Source of the DNA: Mycobacterium numidiamassiliense
GTDB lineage: Bacteria > Actinomycetota > Actinomycetes > Mycobacteriales > Mycobacteriaceae
Reading direction: 5' to 3'
NCBI RefSeq assembly: GCF_900157365.1
Contig: NZ_FUEZ01000004.1
Span: 372,001 to 436,000 of the forward strand
DNA: 64,000 nucleotides
Below are positions 1-8,562 of this stretch, piece by piece. The position numbers and the translations under genes were made by a program. The notes beneath the pieces were generated by a model. The model was not told where the DNA came from. It was given only the letters and a program-made list of their open reading frames with translations, and searched no databases. Numbering within the stretch: position 1 is the stretch's first letter; each line of letters starts with the position of its first letter.

Positions 1-581
1 TCCCATGGCCCAGGCATTGGGTTGCGCTGCTCTGGCAACAACACCATGCCGCCGACCACCAGCACCACGCTCACCGGGACGTTGATCAAAAATACTGAGC
101 CCCACCAGAAATGCTCCAGCAGTAAACCTCCGACCAAGGGACCCAAAACGGCGCCCGCCGAAAACGCAGACGCCCAAATGCCCACGGCCACACTGCGTTC
201 CCGTGGTCGCTCAAACAAGACACGGATCAACGCCAGGGTCGACGGTGCCAGCGTCGCCCCTGCCACGCCCAGCAGCGCCCGCGCGCCGATCAGCAGCCCA
301 GCGGTCGGGGCGTATGCCGTTGCCACCGAGGCAATGGCGAAAGCCGTCGCACCGCAAAGCAGCAATTTCTTATGGCCGATCCGGTCGCCGAGGCTGCCCA
401 TGGTGACGAGTAGACCAGCCAACACCAATGAGTAGATGTCGCCGATCCACAACACCTGCGTTGCCGCCGTCGCGAGATCGCGGCCGATGAACGGGAGCGC
501 CAGGGCCAGTACGGTGCCGTCGACACCGATCAGCAATACCCCAAGGGTGAGCACCGCCAGCGACAGCCAAGCGCGCGTCAT
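1..581 (-). CDS. MFS drug-efflux transporter, DHA2/EmrB-QacA type (C-terminus outside window)
   Basis: The first 193 residues of a major facilitator superfamily pump are visible and the gene runs off the left edge. The protein opens with a hydrophobic helix (LAVLTLGVLLIGVDGTVLAL, residues 8-27), in which the acidic residue in helix 1 is typical of the 14-helix proton-antiport drug pumps. The motif-A loop follows as GSLGDRIGHKK, and then a motif-C-like segment around ASAFSAGAVLGPLVGG. The ATG at 581 overlaps the stop of the upstream TetR gene as ATGA (578-581), so the two are translationally coupled. The regulator probably represses both genes. Role: export of hydrophobic compounds across the inner membrane; the substrate cannot be told. 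Very likely as a family call. Confidence 0.88.
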   Translation of the reverse strand, partial: MTRAWLSLAVLTLGVLLIGVDGTVLALALPFIGRDLATAATQVLWIGDIYSLVLAGLLVTMGSLGDRIGHKKLLLCGATAFAIASVATAYAPTAGLLIGARALLGVAGATLAPSTLALIRVLFERPRERSVAVGIWASAFSAGAVLGPLVGGLLLEHFWWGSVFLINVPVSVVLVVGGMVLLPEQRNPMPGPW

Positions 582-1120
582 GACCGACTCACCCCGCGGA
601 GCAGCAGGTCGGTGACCATATCGGTAAATTCGCGACGGCCGGCGCCGCCGACCTGGACCACCCACGCCGCACCGGCCATCAGGTTGAAGAACGCTTCGGT
701 CAGCCAGAACGCATTCAGATCGGGGCGGAATTCGCCGTCCCGCTGACCGCGCAGGAACAGCTCCCTGACCTCAGCGTCGATCGCCGCCCACGTTTCCTTG
801 GGCTGATTGGTCTCGAAATCCTGACTCTGTGTATAGAGCGAGTTGAGGTATCCAGAAACCGGCTCGCACGCCGTCACCAAACGCCGCAGCGCATCTGAGG
901 CCGACCCCTCCTGCACGCGAACGCTTTTCAGCGCTTCACGCAGGTGGGCGGTCGCGAACTCGTCAAGGGCCTCGAGGAGCGCAGCGCGGCCGGAGAAGTA
1001 GCGATGCAGAGTCGCACGGCTGACGCCGACGGCCGCCGCGATCTCGTCCTGGGTGGCGTTCGGCCGCCGACCAAGGAAGTCCGCTGCGGCGCGCAACACA
1101 TGTTCACGATCTAGTGCCAT
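578..1120 (-). CDS. TetR/AcrR-family transcriptional repressor
   Basis: This protein of about 180 residues has an N-terminal helix-turn-helix: the scaffold is DEIAAAVGVSRATLHRYF, followed by the usual GRAALLEAL helix. The C-terminal ligand domain is divergent. I start it at the ATG at 1120. A TTG nine codons upstream (1147) would put coding sequence inside the operator-like repeats at 1132-1165. It is the first gene of a two-gene operon with the efflux pump (ATGA overlap) and is divergent from the FAD oxidase/permease pair. It most likely represses itself, the pump and the divergent operon by binding the repeats between them. The inducer is unknown. Confidence 0.9.
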   Translation of the reverse strand: MALDREHVLRAAADFLGRRPNATQDEIAAAVGVSRATLHRYFSGRAALLEALDEFATAHLREALKSVRVQEGSASDALRRLVTACEPVSGYLNSLYTQSQDFETNQPKETWAAIDAEVRELFLRGQRDGEFRPDLNAFWLTEAFFNLMAGAAWVVQVGGAGRREFTDMVTDLLLRGVSRS

Positions 1121-1131
1121 GCTACGATCAT

Positions 1132-1165
1132 AGCTTATATGAGACAAAAACGTCTTATATGAGAC
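1132..1165. promoter_or_regulatory. Tandem TetR-type operator-like repeats
   Basis: Two copies of CTTATATGAGAC (1134-1145 and 1154-1165) lie exactly 20 bp apart, i.e. two helical turns. The right copy extends to GTCTTATATGAGAC (1152-1165), a near-perfect inverted repeat (arms GTCTTA/TGAGAC, one mismatch). They sit between the divergent TetR and FAD-oxidase genes. A perfect version of the inverted repeat occurs at 4329-4342. Binding by the adjacent TetR is inferred. Confidence 0.6.
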
Positions 1166-1257
1166 ACTATGAGAACGACGATTAGAGCCGTACAGTTGTG
1201 CCCACCGACACCAAGGCCGGGGGACTGAACGACGAACATACTGCCGAGGTGACAGAC

Positions 1258-2628
1258 ATGACAGGACCTACCAGCCAGCTCACCGGGGATGTTGTCGGTG
1301 CCGGCGACCCCCGGTACGAGGCGGCGCGATTCGGGTACAACCATCTTTACTCGCACCACCCGCAGGCCATCGTGTTCTGCGGCGACACAAGAGATGTCGT
1401 CAACGCCCTCACGTGGGCGCGACACAACGATGTCGCCGTTCGGGTGCGCAGCGGGGGGCACTGCCTGGAGGGCTGGTCGTCTGTCGACGGCGGCCTCGTC
1501 ATCGATGTCAGCGGGCTGAAGTCGGTTCAGATCGACGCGGCCTCAGGTCTGGCAACGGTTGGGGCAGGCCTCAACCAACTGGAGGCGGTGACCGCGCTCG
1601 GCGCTCACGGACTCGCGGCGCCGACCGGAACGGAAGGCAGCGTCGGCCTGGTCGGCGCGACCCTCGGCGGCGGCTTCGGCCTGCTCACCCGCAGTCTGGG
1701 TATGGCAAGCGACAACCTGATGGCGGTCGAGATCGTCGTGACCGACGAGGTGAACGGTGTCAAGGCGATCACCGTCGATGACACCTCACACGCGGACCTC
1801 ATGTGGGCACTGCGTGGTGCCGGCAACGGCAACTTCGGCATCGTCACCTCATTGACGTACAAGGTTCACCCGCTACCCCACGTCACCTACGTGAAGGCGA
1901 CGTGGACGGGGCTCGACGACCTCCGTGAAGCCTTCGACGCCTGGCAGCATTCGGCGCCGAACACCGACAGCAGCCTGACGAGCCAGCTCGAAATCCATTG
2001 CGGTGAAATTCGATTGCTGGCGGCCCTCTGCGCAGGGTCGGAAGCCGAGGCGACGAAGTTGCTGGGGCCGATCCTGTCGGTCGGAGAGCCCCAGGTAACG
2101 ACCACCACCGCACCTTGGGCCGACATCTACGCCGGTTTCCAGATACCCATTTCGGAGGAGGCCGCGAACTGGAAGTTCACGTCGCAGTTCATCATTCAAC
2201 CCTTCCCGACCGCCGCGATCGAGCTGATCGGTCAGTTCATGGCGAAAGCCCCGTCGCCCGACTGCAATTACTTCACCAACGCCTTCGGCGGCGCAGTCAA
2301 GAGCAGCGAGCCCACCGGCGGCTCGGCATTCGCCCATCGCGACGCATTGTTCTACGCCGAACCCGGTGCCGGCTGGGGCGTTCGCGGTGGACCCGCCGCC
2401 GATGAGCAGCTGACAGCGCGAGCACTCGCCTGGATTGCGGATTTCAGCGAGTCCTTGCAACCCTACGTAGACGGCGCCTACGTGAACGTGCCGAACGCCG
2501 GCATGGCTGACTGGGCCACGGCCTACTGGGGCGCCAACCTCGACCGGCTACGAGCCGTCAAATCAAAGTACGACCCCGGCAACGTGTTTCGGTACGAGCA
2601 GAGCATTCCTCCGGCCACGGAAGGCTAG
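1258..2628 (+). CDS. FAD-linked oxidase, berberine-bridge-enzyme-like
   Basis: A flavoprotein of about 456 residues in the PCMH/BBE family. The N-terminal FAD domain contains RSGGHCLEGWS, whose His is the usual 8-alpha-histidyl FAD attachment. It continues with GLVGATLGGGFGLLTR and RGAGNGNFGIVTSLTYKV, both typical of the fold. A C-terminal BBE motif (WATAYWGANLDRLRAVKSKY, then DPGNVF) closes it. Bicovalent members carry Cys in a GxCxxVG motif; here the equivalent reads GTEGSVG, so I expect mono-covalent FAD. The ATG at 1258 has GAGGTGA five bases upstream; a GTG at 1198 is the alternative. It is followed after 7 bp by an APC permease, suggesting import and oxidation of one substrate. Substrate unknown. 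Confidence 0.85.
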   Translation: MTGPTSQLTGDVVGAGDPRYEAARFGYNHLYSHHPQAIVFCGDTRDVVNALTWARHNDVAVRVRSGGHCLEGWSSVDGGLVIDVSGLKSVQIDAASGLATVGAGLNQLEAVTALGAHGLAAPTGTEGSVGLVGATLGGGFGLLTRSLGMASDNLMAVEIVVTDEVNGVKAITVDDTSHADLMWALRGAGNGNFGIVTSLTYKVHPLPHVTYVKATWTGLDDLREAFDAWQHSAPNTDSSLTSQLEIHCGEIRLLAALCAGSEAEATKLLGPILSVGEPQVTTTTAPWADIYAGFQIPISEEAANWKFTSQFIIQPFPTAAIELIGQFMAKAPSPDCNYFTNAFGGAVKSSEPTGGSAFAHRDALFYAEPGAGWGVRGGPAADEQLTARALAWIADFSESLQPYVDGAYVNVPNAGMADWATAYWGANLDRLRAVKSKYDPGNVFRYEQSIPPATEG

Positions 2629-2635
2629 GCAACTG

Positions 2636-4111
2636 ATGAGCCAAGCACTGACGGGCAACGAGGTCGCCGACGAGATATGCCGAGATTGCGGCTACGAACC
2701 GGAGCTGAAGCGGTCGCTGAACGGGTTCCAGATCTTCGCCGTCGCATTCGCGGCGATGTCGGTGGTGATGGGCGTCTTCGCCACCTACGACGACATGCTG
2801 CGCAGTTCCGGGCCGGTGGGAATCTGGCTGTTCCCCGTCATCGGGGTCGGACAACTGTTGGTAGCGCTGGTCTACGCGCAGTTTTCAGCGCGGATACCGC
2901 TCAGCGGCGGGCCGTACGCGTGGGCATCACGACTGGCCAGCCCGAAGATCGGCTGGGGCTTCGGTTGGCTGGCGTTCCTGAATGCTGTTACCTCCCCCGT
3001 TGCGATCGATAATGCGTTGGCAACGCAGTGTCTGATGCCGCTGTTCGACATGGAGCCCAACGAGACGACCGGGCGCGTGATCACCGTGGTGCTCCTGGTG
3101 ATTCAGGCCGCACTGGCCATCGCCGCGACCCGCATCGTCGGCTGGGTCAACTCGCTGTCGGTGGTGGTCGAATTCGGCATCCTCGTCGTGCTGGGGATCG
3201 CGTTCACGGTGGCCGTGCTGATGTCCGGCGACGGTAAGACTGCCAACCTGTTTTCCCACGGTGTCGCCGAGGGCAATCCCAACTACTACCTCATCGGTGG
3301 CGGCCTGATGGGGGCCACGATCATGGGCCTGAACACCCTCGTCGGCTTCGAGTCCGCCGCGAACATGGCAGAGGAGGCCGCCGACGCGACACGCACCGTG
3401 CCGCGCGCGATCATCGGATCGGTTGTGGCGTCCTCGGTGCTGGGATTCTTATTCCTCATCGTGCTCACGATTGCGGTCAAAGACATACCGGCAGCCTCGG
3501 CGAGCGCATCCCCGGTCGCCGAGGTCATGCGCCAACAGTTCGGACCCGTGCTGGAAAGGCCGTTCCTCGCGGTCATCGCCATCGCGTTCTTCGGGGCCGC
3601 GCTGGTCGCCGTCGCCTCCGCGTCGCGTTACAACTTCGCGATGGCGCGCGACGGACGCTTTCCAGGGCACCGGGTGTTCCAGCGCGTCAATCCGCGCACC
3701 CACACCCCCATCCCGGCGACGCTTCTGGTGATGACCACCGGAATCGTCCTGATAATCGCGTTGCCGGGTGCGGCGCTGTTTCAACTGATCGCGACGAGCA
3801 CCATCATCAGCGTCGTGCAGTACATGTTGACCTCGGTTCTCTATCTCGGGGTGCGACGGAAGTTCGACCGCGCTGGCGGCGGCTTCGACCTGGGACGGTG
3901 GGATCGGCTCGTCGCGGTGGCGGCGCTGGTGTGGTTGATCATCTGCATTTTCACGGTCCTGGTGTCTTTCACGACATTGGCGACGCTGCTGGTCGTCCTG
4001 GGCCTGCTTGGTTTAGGTTTCGCCTACTTCCTGTACATGTGGAAGTTCGACCGCGAAGTCCTCGAGCACGAGCCAGGGGAATCCGACTTGTTCACCGTTT
4101 CGTCCGAGTGA
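2636..4111 (+). CDS. APC-superfamily amino acid/amine permease
   Basis: A 491-residue integral membrane protein with about 12 hydrophobic helices, matching APC transporter length. Family hallmarks are SARIPLSGGPYAWASRLA near helix 2-3 and the GFESAANMAEEAADATRTVP segment in the middle, which is the conserved loop of amino-acid/GABA-type permeases. It lies 7 bp downstream of the FAD-linked oxidase and is presumably co-transcribed with it. The natural reading is uptake of an amine, amino acid or related compound that the oxidase then processes. The N-terminal CRDCGYEPELKRSLNGFQ is cytoplasmic. Substrate specificity cannot be read from sequence. Confidence 0.88.
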   Translation: MSQALTGNEVADEICRDCGYEPELKRSLNGFQIFAVAFAAMSVVMGVFATYDDMLRSSGPVGIWLFPVIGVGQLLVALVYAQFSARIPLSGGPYAWASRLASPKIGWGFGWLAFLNAVTSPVAIDNALATQCLMPLFDMEPNETTGRVITVVLLVIQAALAIAATRIVGWVNSLSVVVEFGILVVLGIAFTVAVLMSGDGKTANLFSHGVAEGNPNYYLIGGGLMGATIMGLNTLVGFESAANMAEEAADATRTVPRAIIGSVVASSVLGFLFLIVLTIAVKDIPAASASASPVAEVMRQQFGPVLERPFLAVIAIAFFGAALVAVASASRYNFAMARDGRFPGHRVFQRVNPRTHTPIPATLLVMTTGIVLIIALPGAALFQLIATSTIISVVQYMLTSVLYLGVRRKFDRAGGGFDLGRWDRLVAVAALVWLIICIFTVLVSFTTLATLLVVLGLLGLGFAYFLYMWKFDREVLEHEPGESDLFTVSSE

Positions 4112-4485
4112 CGAGGACCAAAAGCCAATCTCTGCGGCGTTTTTCGTAGGCGCCCCTTCGACCTTTCGTAATGTGCAATTTGCCGCGCGTTTGCGTGCCT
4201 GAGCGGCGCCCGCAACGTGGGCCGTAATGATGCCAATTGACCCGCGGGCAACACTTTGCGTCGAGTCGGCATCCCTCGGGATTTAGACGTGCAGCCGGAT
4301 AGTGCGGCGCTCAAAGGGAACTCGGTCTGTCTCAAATGAGACGTCGTCGGATCACCTGAATTTCGCTTGTATGCGGGCAGTCGTTGGGGCCGTTGAAGTA
4401 ACGCGAAATTGCGTTCATAACGATTTCGCTAACCTTGGTGGTGGCCGCCGTGTTGCCGGCCGTCAACCACTTAAAGTCCCGTGCT
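4112..4485. other. Intergenic region with one operator-like palindrome
   Basis: About 370 bp separates the permease from the porin-like gene. I see no convincing ORF. The only marked structure is the GTCTCA/TGAGAC palindrome at 4329-4342, and the region presumably holds the promoter of the exported-protein genes that follow. Confidence 0.5.
4329..4342. promoter_or_regulatory. Perfect-arm palindrome GTCTCAAATGAGAC
   Basis: Six-base arms GTCTCA and TGAGAC flank AA. The same half-site TGAGAC forms the repeats in front of the TetR gene near 1.15 kb. It lies about 145 bp upstream of the porin-like gene, which suggests that gene belongs to the same regulon. The sequence match is direct; the regulatory role is inferred. 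Confidence 0.5.
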
Positions 4486-5148
4486 ATGAGGGGAACCTGG
4501 GTCCGCATCTGCTCTGTCATCATGGCGGCGTCGACCCTGTGCGCGGTGAGCGAAATGCCACCGGCGCATGCCGAATTGGTCGCAATCCCGATGCCCCCCA
4601 AAGCCATTAACAAAGTCAGCCGCGAGGGCTATAACGTCGAAATGCGCCTCGAGCGGGAATCGGTGACGCGGACACCCAATCTGGCTGCCGCGCCCAATTC
4701 CCACGAGGCATTCATCACGATAAGTGGCGTCGCGTCGGCCACCGGCGGCTCAAGCCCCATCACCGACAGCGTGCTGATCATCGGGTATCAGCTGGGGTGT
4801 CAGAACGATGTCTCGGCGGGCCTGCAGTTCGGTGGAACCGGGGGCAGCGTTCCGAACGGAACGGTTGCCATTACGCCCGGGAGCCCGACCTCCACGGACC
4901 TGGGTAACGCCGGCGGCGGGGCCGGGTTCGGCCAAACTGTGGTCCAGCCGGGCGTCATCGTGGATTTGCCATTGTCGAACATGACGCTCAACGACAAGGG
5001 GCAGGCCGCCCTCGACATGGACGACCTGCACATCAAGGCCGACGCGTGCGGTGGTGACGTCACTATCCGGTCCTACCTCTATCTGAGGTTCTCCAGCCAA
5101 TCCGCGCACACGCAATACGCCATTTTCGGCGATCCCATCAAGATTTGA
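4486..5148 (+). CDS. MspA-family porin-like exported protein
   Basis: A 220-residue protein with a clear signal peptide (hydrophobic ICSVIMAASTLCAV, cleavage after PPAHA near residue 29). The mature part resembles MspA family proteins: it has the VLIIGYQLGCQNDVSAGLQF segment, Gly/Thr-rich beta strands, a VVQPGVIVDLPLSNMTL strand and a C-terminal TQYAIFGDPIKI that parallels the MspA end. MspA forms octameric outer-membrane channels in fast growers. Two cysteines, Cys in the GYQLGC motif and one in KADACGGD, are unusual for MspA and may form a disulfide. The ATG at 4486 gives a well-formed signal peptide; a GTG at 4435 would add 17 residues. Pore function is inferred. Confidence 0.72.
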   Translation: MRGTWVRICSVIMAASTLCAVSEMPPAHAELVAIPMPPKAINKVSREGYNVEMRLERESVTRTPNLAAAPNSHEAFITISGVASATGGSSPITDSVLIIGYQLGCQNDVSAGLQFGGTGGSVPNGTVAITPGSPTSTDLGNAGGGAGFGQTVVQPGVIVDLPLSNMTLNDKGQAALDMDDLHIKADACGGDVTIRSYLYLRFSSQSAHTQYAIFGDPIKI

Positions 5149-5175
5149 CGTCGCACCCATCGGGAGGACAAGCAC

Positions 5176-5745
5176 ATGATGAAAATTATGACGTTTCGTA
5201 CGACACTGGGGCTGATTCCGGCGGCGGCCATCGGCGCGCTGTTGGCGCTAGCGCAGGCACCCGCCGCCGGCGCCGCCCCGGGGGACCCGCCGCCGCCGGT
5301 CCCGGGGACGCCCTTCCTCCCTAACACCGGCTTCATCCCCGGCGCCTACGGCTACTTGTACGGCGTCTATGTCACCCCACCGCCGGCGACCGTCGACGCC
5401 CGCGGGGTACGCGCCACCGCAATGGGCGACGAGCAGGCCCTTGGCATGCCGGGCAGCGAACTGGGCAACAGCCCTCCGGTTGCCGGGTTCTTTACCGGCG
5501 CGAGCGCGCAGTACTACATCAACGCCGGTGCGACTGCGACGCCCCCGGTCGTCAAGGGCCCCGATTCGATGGGCCTCAGCCCCGCCGTGCCACCGGAGGA
5601 TCCTTCCGGCATTCCACCGGAAAAGCGTCCCGGGCCCGAATCGACCCCGCCCGGCCCCGCTCCCGTGGTCGTTCCGCCCATCCTCGAAACCGCGGGCGGC
5701 AGGCCGTTTGGTGCAGCCGGCGGCGGGGCGGGTGGTCATGGCTGA
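5176..5745 (+). CDS. Secreted proline/glycine-rich protein, unknown function
   Basis: A 189-residue protein starting at an ATG with GGGAGGA 7 bases upstream. A signal peptide covers about residues 1-33 (hydrophobic LGLIPAAAIGALLALAQAPA, cleavage around AGAAPG). The mature protein begins with PGDPPPPVPGTPFLPNTG, has a central YGYLYGVYVTPPP segment, and ends in a long Pro/Gly-rich tail. No catalytic motif or known domain is evident. It lies 27 bp behind the MspA-like gene and is probably co-transcribed, so a cell-envelope location is likely. Function not recognised. Confidence 0.7.
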   Translation: MMKIMTFRTTLGLIPAAAIGALLALAQAPAAGAAPGDPPPPVPGTPFLPNTGFIPGAYGYLYGVYVTPPPATVDARGVRATAMGDEQALGMPGSELGNSPPVAGFFTGASAQYYINAGATATPPVVKGPDSMGLSPAVPPEDPSGIPPEKRPGPESTPPGPAPVVVPPILETAGGRPFGAAGGGAGGHG

Positions 5746-5885
5746 TGGTCCCCGCGGCTACGAGCTGAAAAGCCGATGGCACAAGCGCTTGTATCGTGAA
5801 CGCGCCGAACATCGAATCGAGGGCTTTGCCGTTCCTGACGGATACGCTGACACCGAGTCACGCACGTCGATGAGAGGCGCGGCCC

Positions 5886-6404
5886 ATGTTTCTCCGTTTG
5901 GCGCTCGCCGCGGCAGCCGCCATCGCAGTCACCGCGATTGACTCGGCATCACCCGCGAACGCCGACTCGTTGCCACCCGGTCCGCACTCCACGCTCGCTG
6001 ACGTCGATTTGCCGGTCGGAACTGTCCAATGCATCGATTTTGGTTGCATCGATGGTCCAGCCATCAGTGATCCTGGCTACGAGTGGTGGCGTTACGGCGC
6101 ACCTTACGACGACATCGTGGCCTTTATGCGGGACCGTTTCGGCGCCGGGCAGGGGTACGACACCCATGGGGCGACGTGGTGGCATGGCTTGCCGCCGTGC
6201 TACGACGTCAATCACGAAAGCCCGCCGTGGGGATGGGCCACTGACGGCGGTACCAGATGGATCTGGTCCGATAATTCCAAGGCCATCGTGGTCGCCGTGG
6301 ACAAGCCGGGAATCAAGGCCGGTGATGGCGATGTCGTTCCTTTTGGCAGGATCTATGTGATTTCGGTGGGTTCTTCGGTGGGGGGCGTGTGCTACCGCGA
6401 GTGA
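5886..6404 (+). CDS. Small secreted protein with conserved cysteines, unknown function
   Basis: A 172-residue exported protein. The signal peptide spans about residues 1-26 (LALAAAAAIAVTAIDSA, cleavage after PANA). The mature domain is rich in Trp and Tyr (YEWWRYGAPYDD, ATWWHGLPPCYDV, TRWIWSD) and has four cysteines: CIDFGC, one in LPPCYD and one in GVCYRE at the C-terminus. This fits a disulfide-stabilised compact fold. No catalytic signature is seen. It follows two other exported proteins on the same strand. Not recognised as a named family. Confidence 0.72.
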   Translation: MFLRLALAAAAAIAVTAIDSASPANADSLPPGPHSTLADVDLPVGTVQCIDFGCIDGPAISDPGYEWWRYGAPYDDIVAFMRDRFGAGQGYDTHGATWWHGLPPCYDVNHESPPWGWATDGGTRWIWSDNSKAIVVAVDKPGIKAGDGDVVPFGRIYVISVGSSVGGVCYRE

Positions 6405-6613
6405 ACGCGCAGCCAGGTTCCGCCCCGGATCAGCTCGCGAGCGGAACGTTTTGCTCGAAGTTGCCTACGCACCGGCGGATAGAGAAGGATTGTGCCGGCG
6501 AAGATCGTGGTCCCCACGTTCGTCGACGCCGTGATCACATCTAGCAGGGTCGCCCGGCGGCGCCAACATCAGGCCTGGGGTCTCCGCTGCGGTGCTCGGG
6601 AGGAGCGTGGCTT

Positions 6614-7408
6614 GTGAGTGGTTGGCTGGTGAGCAACGTCCCGTCGTGGCTGCTATTACTCGGACTCAATGTCCTCATCGCAGGCGGAGCAGTGCTCGCC
6701 CTGAGATTTGTCCGGCATCGCTTCCCCGGGCTCAGGGGGGACGAACGCAGCGAGGTGACACAGTTCGCCTTCATGTTGGTCGGATTCGTGTACGCGTTCT
6801 TCACCGGTTTCATCGTGACTGCGATGTGGGGCCAGGACAATTCTGCGGATGACGACATGCGGGTCGAGGGCGCGACCGCAGTGCAGATGGCCAGCGACCT
6901 CACCATTTTCGACAAACCCGACGGCGACCGAATCCGCGAGGCGCTGCTGGACTATGAACGCGCGGCGATAACAGAGTGGCCGCTGGTCGCACACGGCCAT
7001 ACCTACCCTGCGGCCGGCCAGGCGCTGCAGCGTCTCCGCACCGCCTACGACCAAGTTCAACCGCGCACCGATACCCAAAAGACTTACCTCGCTACCTCTT
7101 TCGATTCCCTTCACAAGATCAGTCAGGCACGTATCGAACGGACGATCCGGGCCCGCACTTTCGACGGCATGCCTTGGTCGATGTGGACAGTCTTCTTCCT
7201 GACCAGCGGGCTGGTGCTCGGCGGCGCTTTGGTTTTCAGCGTCGAGAAACCCACCATTCACTACGCGTTGGTCGCGACCGTGGGCGTGCTGCTGGCCACC
7301 GACGGGTTCCTCGTCATTGAACTTGCCCACCCGTACCTCGGCGACACTGCGACGTCCTCGGAGTCGCTGGGCGAGGTTATCCAATCCCTGTCGGCACCCC
7401 CCACGTAG
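6614..7408 (+). CDS. DUF4239 (bestrophin-like) membrane protein
   Basis: A 264-residue protein with four hydrophobic segments: WLLLLGLNVLIAGGAVLAL near the N-terminus, FMLVGFVYAFFTGFIVTAMW, then WTVFFLTSGLVLGGALVF and YALVATVGVLLATDGFLVI near the C-terminus. The middle is a soluble, charged helical region (about residues 75-180). This two-plus-two arrangement matches DUF4239, a family distantly related to bestrophin channels; an ion-conducting role is only a family-level guess. The GTG start at 6614 has AGGAG at 6601-6605. It stands alone on the plus strand. Confidence 0.72.
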   Translation: MSGWLVSNVPSWLLLLGLNVLIAGGAVLALRFVRHRFPGLRGDERSEVTQFAFMLVGFVYAFFTGFIVTAMWGQDNSADDDMRVEGATAVQMASDLTIFDKPDGDRIREALLDYERAAITEWPLVAHGHTYPAAGQALQRLRTAYDQVQPRTDTQKTYLATSFDSLHKISQARIERTIRARTFDGMPWSMWTVFFLTSGLVLGGALVFSVEKPTIHYALVATVGVLLATDGFLVIELAHPYLGDTATSSESLGEVIQSLSAPPT

Positions 7409-7602
7409 TGACTGAGCACCGCATTCCCGGTGCGGCCGTGGGTGTTTGGTTTGACGAGGGCGAGGAGCACGCCGCATCGACACCGCGTCGTCCTGGTCGC
7501 GGCACGGGATGACGGTGATGACGGGCCCTGGAGGTTTCATTTGTCATGAAGGACGGGCAGATCCACCAGAAGGCCGCCGCCTGAGAAGGCAGGGAGACAG
7601 GT

Positions 7603-8055
7603 ATGGAACTCACCGAAAACATCCTATGGCTGCTCAAGCAGGCCTTCTACTTCTCGCTGACCACGGTCAACGACGCGGTCAGTGAGCACGGTGTCAGCAC
7701 CGCCCAAATCGGTGTGCTGCGCCAACTCTCCAACGAACCCGGCCTGTCCGGCGCCGAACTCGCCAGACGGCTGTTGATCAGCCCGCAAGGGGTTCAGCTG
7801 GCGCTGACCGCGCTCGAACAGCGCGGGCTCATCGAACGAAAGCCGAACCCCCAGCACAAGCGGATACTGCAGGCCTATCTCACCGATCGGGGGCGCAATG
7901 TCGCGGCCACGGTGGTCAGCGAGGCCGTGGCCGCCCACGAGAAGGTGTTCGGCGTCCTCACCGCCGACGAGCAGGCGACCCTACGCGAATTGCTGGGCCG
8001 TGTGGTCGAAAAGGGGACCGGCCACACGGCGGGCTCGGTCTCGACATCGCCGTAA
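7603..8055 (+). CDS. MarR-family transcriptional regulator
   Basis: A 150-residue winged-helix regulator of normal MarR length. The DNA-binding part includes LSGAELARRLLISPQGVQLA (recognition helix) and LEQRGLIERKPNPQHKR (wing, with the conserved D/R-type basic tip). The flanking helices form the dimer interface. The ATG is preceded by GGGAGA. The next gene, a universal stress protein, converges from the other strand, so the regulator has no obvious operon partner and its target is unclear. Confidence 0.88.
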   Translation: MELTENILWLLKQAFYFSLTTVNDAVSEHGVSTAQIGVLRQLSNEPGLSGAELARRLLISPQGVQLALTALEQRGLIERKPNPQHKRILQAYLTDRGRNVAATVVSEAVAAHEKVFGVLTADEQATLRELLGRVVEKGTGHTAGSVSTSP

Positions 8056-8072
8056 AGGACTGGCGCCCAGGT

Positions 8073-8531
8073 TCAGTCGATGGTGTGGACGATCAGCACG
8101 TCGGTCTTGGCCTTACGGGAGACCTCGGACGGGACTGATCCCAGCAGGCGCCCGGCGACGCTGCTGAGTCCGACGTTGCCGACGACCAGCAGGCCGGCCT
8201 CGACCTCGTCGGCCAGGTGCACCAGCGCCGCGATGGGAGCACCTTCGATCGACTTCTCCTCCACGTCCTTGGCCCCGGCTTTGCGCGCCCGGATCGCGGC
8301 ATCCCGCAGGATCGCGTAGAAGGGGGCCTCGCCCACCAACCGGTAGTCCTCCCCGTGGGTGCTCCCCGGCGGGATCGCGTAGCGGCCCTTTTCCACGGGG
8401 ACGGGGAGATGAGCCGTCGCAATGATCAATTTCGCGCCGTGATCAGCAGCGATCTCAGCTGCCCGGTCCACCGCACGCAGCGACGACTCCGAGCCATCGG
8501 TGCCGACCACGACGGTCTGATAGGCGCTCAT
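8073..8531 (-). CDS. Universal stress protein (UspA family), single domain
   Basis: A 152-residue UspA domain. The N-terminus has VVVGTDGSESSLRAVDRAAE. The C-terminal ATP-binding signature G-2x-G-9x-G-S/T is present as GNVGLSSVAGRLLGSVPSEV, so this is probably an ATP-binding member. It starts at the ATG at 8531; the open frame extends upstream only into unrelated sequence. It converges with the MarR gene (17 bp gap) and lies downstream of the TetR-ended operon on the same strand. It is expected in the cytoplasm as a stress or dormancy factor. Confidence 0.9.
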   Translation of the reverse strand: MSAYQTVVVGTDGSESSLRAVDRAAEIAADHGAKLIIATAHLPVPVEKGRYAIPPGSTHGEDYRLVGEAPFYAILRDAAIRARKAGAKDVEEKSIEGAPIAALVHLADEVEAGLLVVGNVGLSSVAGRLLGSVPSEVSRKAKTDVLIVHTID

Positions 8532-8562
8532 TTTCAAAAGTGTAAACCCGACCGACTCTGGA

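Noticed and set aside
5739..5941. 67-codon frame after the Pro-rich secreted protein
   Set aside because: No ribosome site, Arg/His/Ser-rich and overlapping the next exported gene. It looks like a chance frame.
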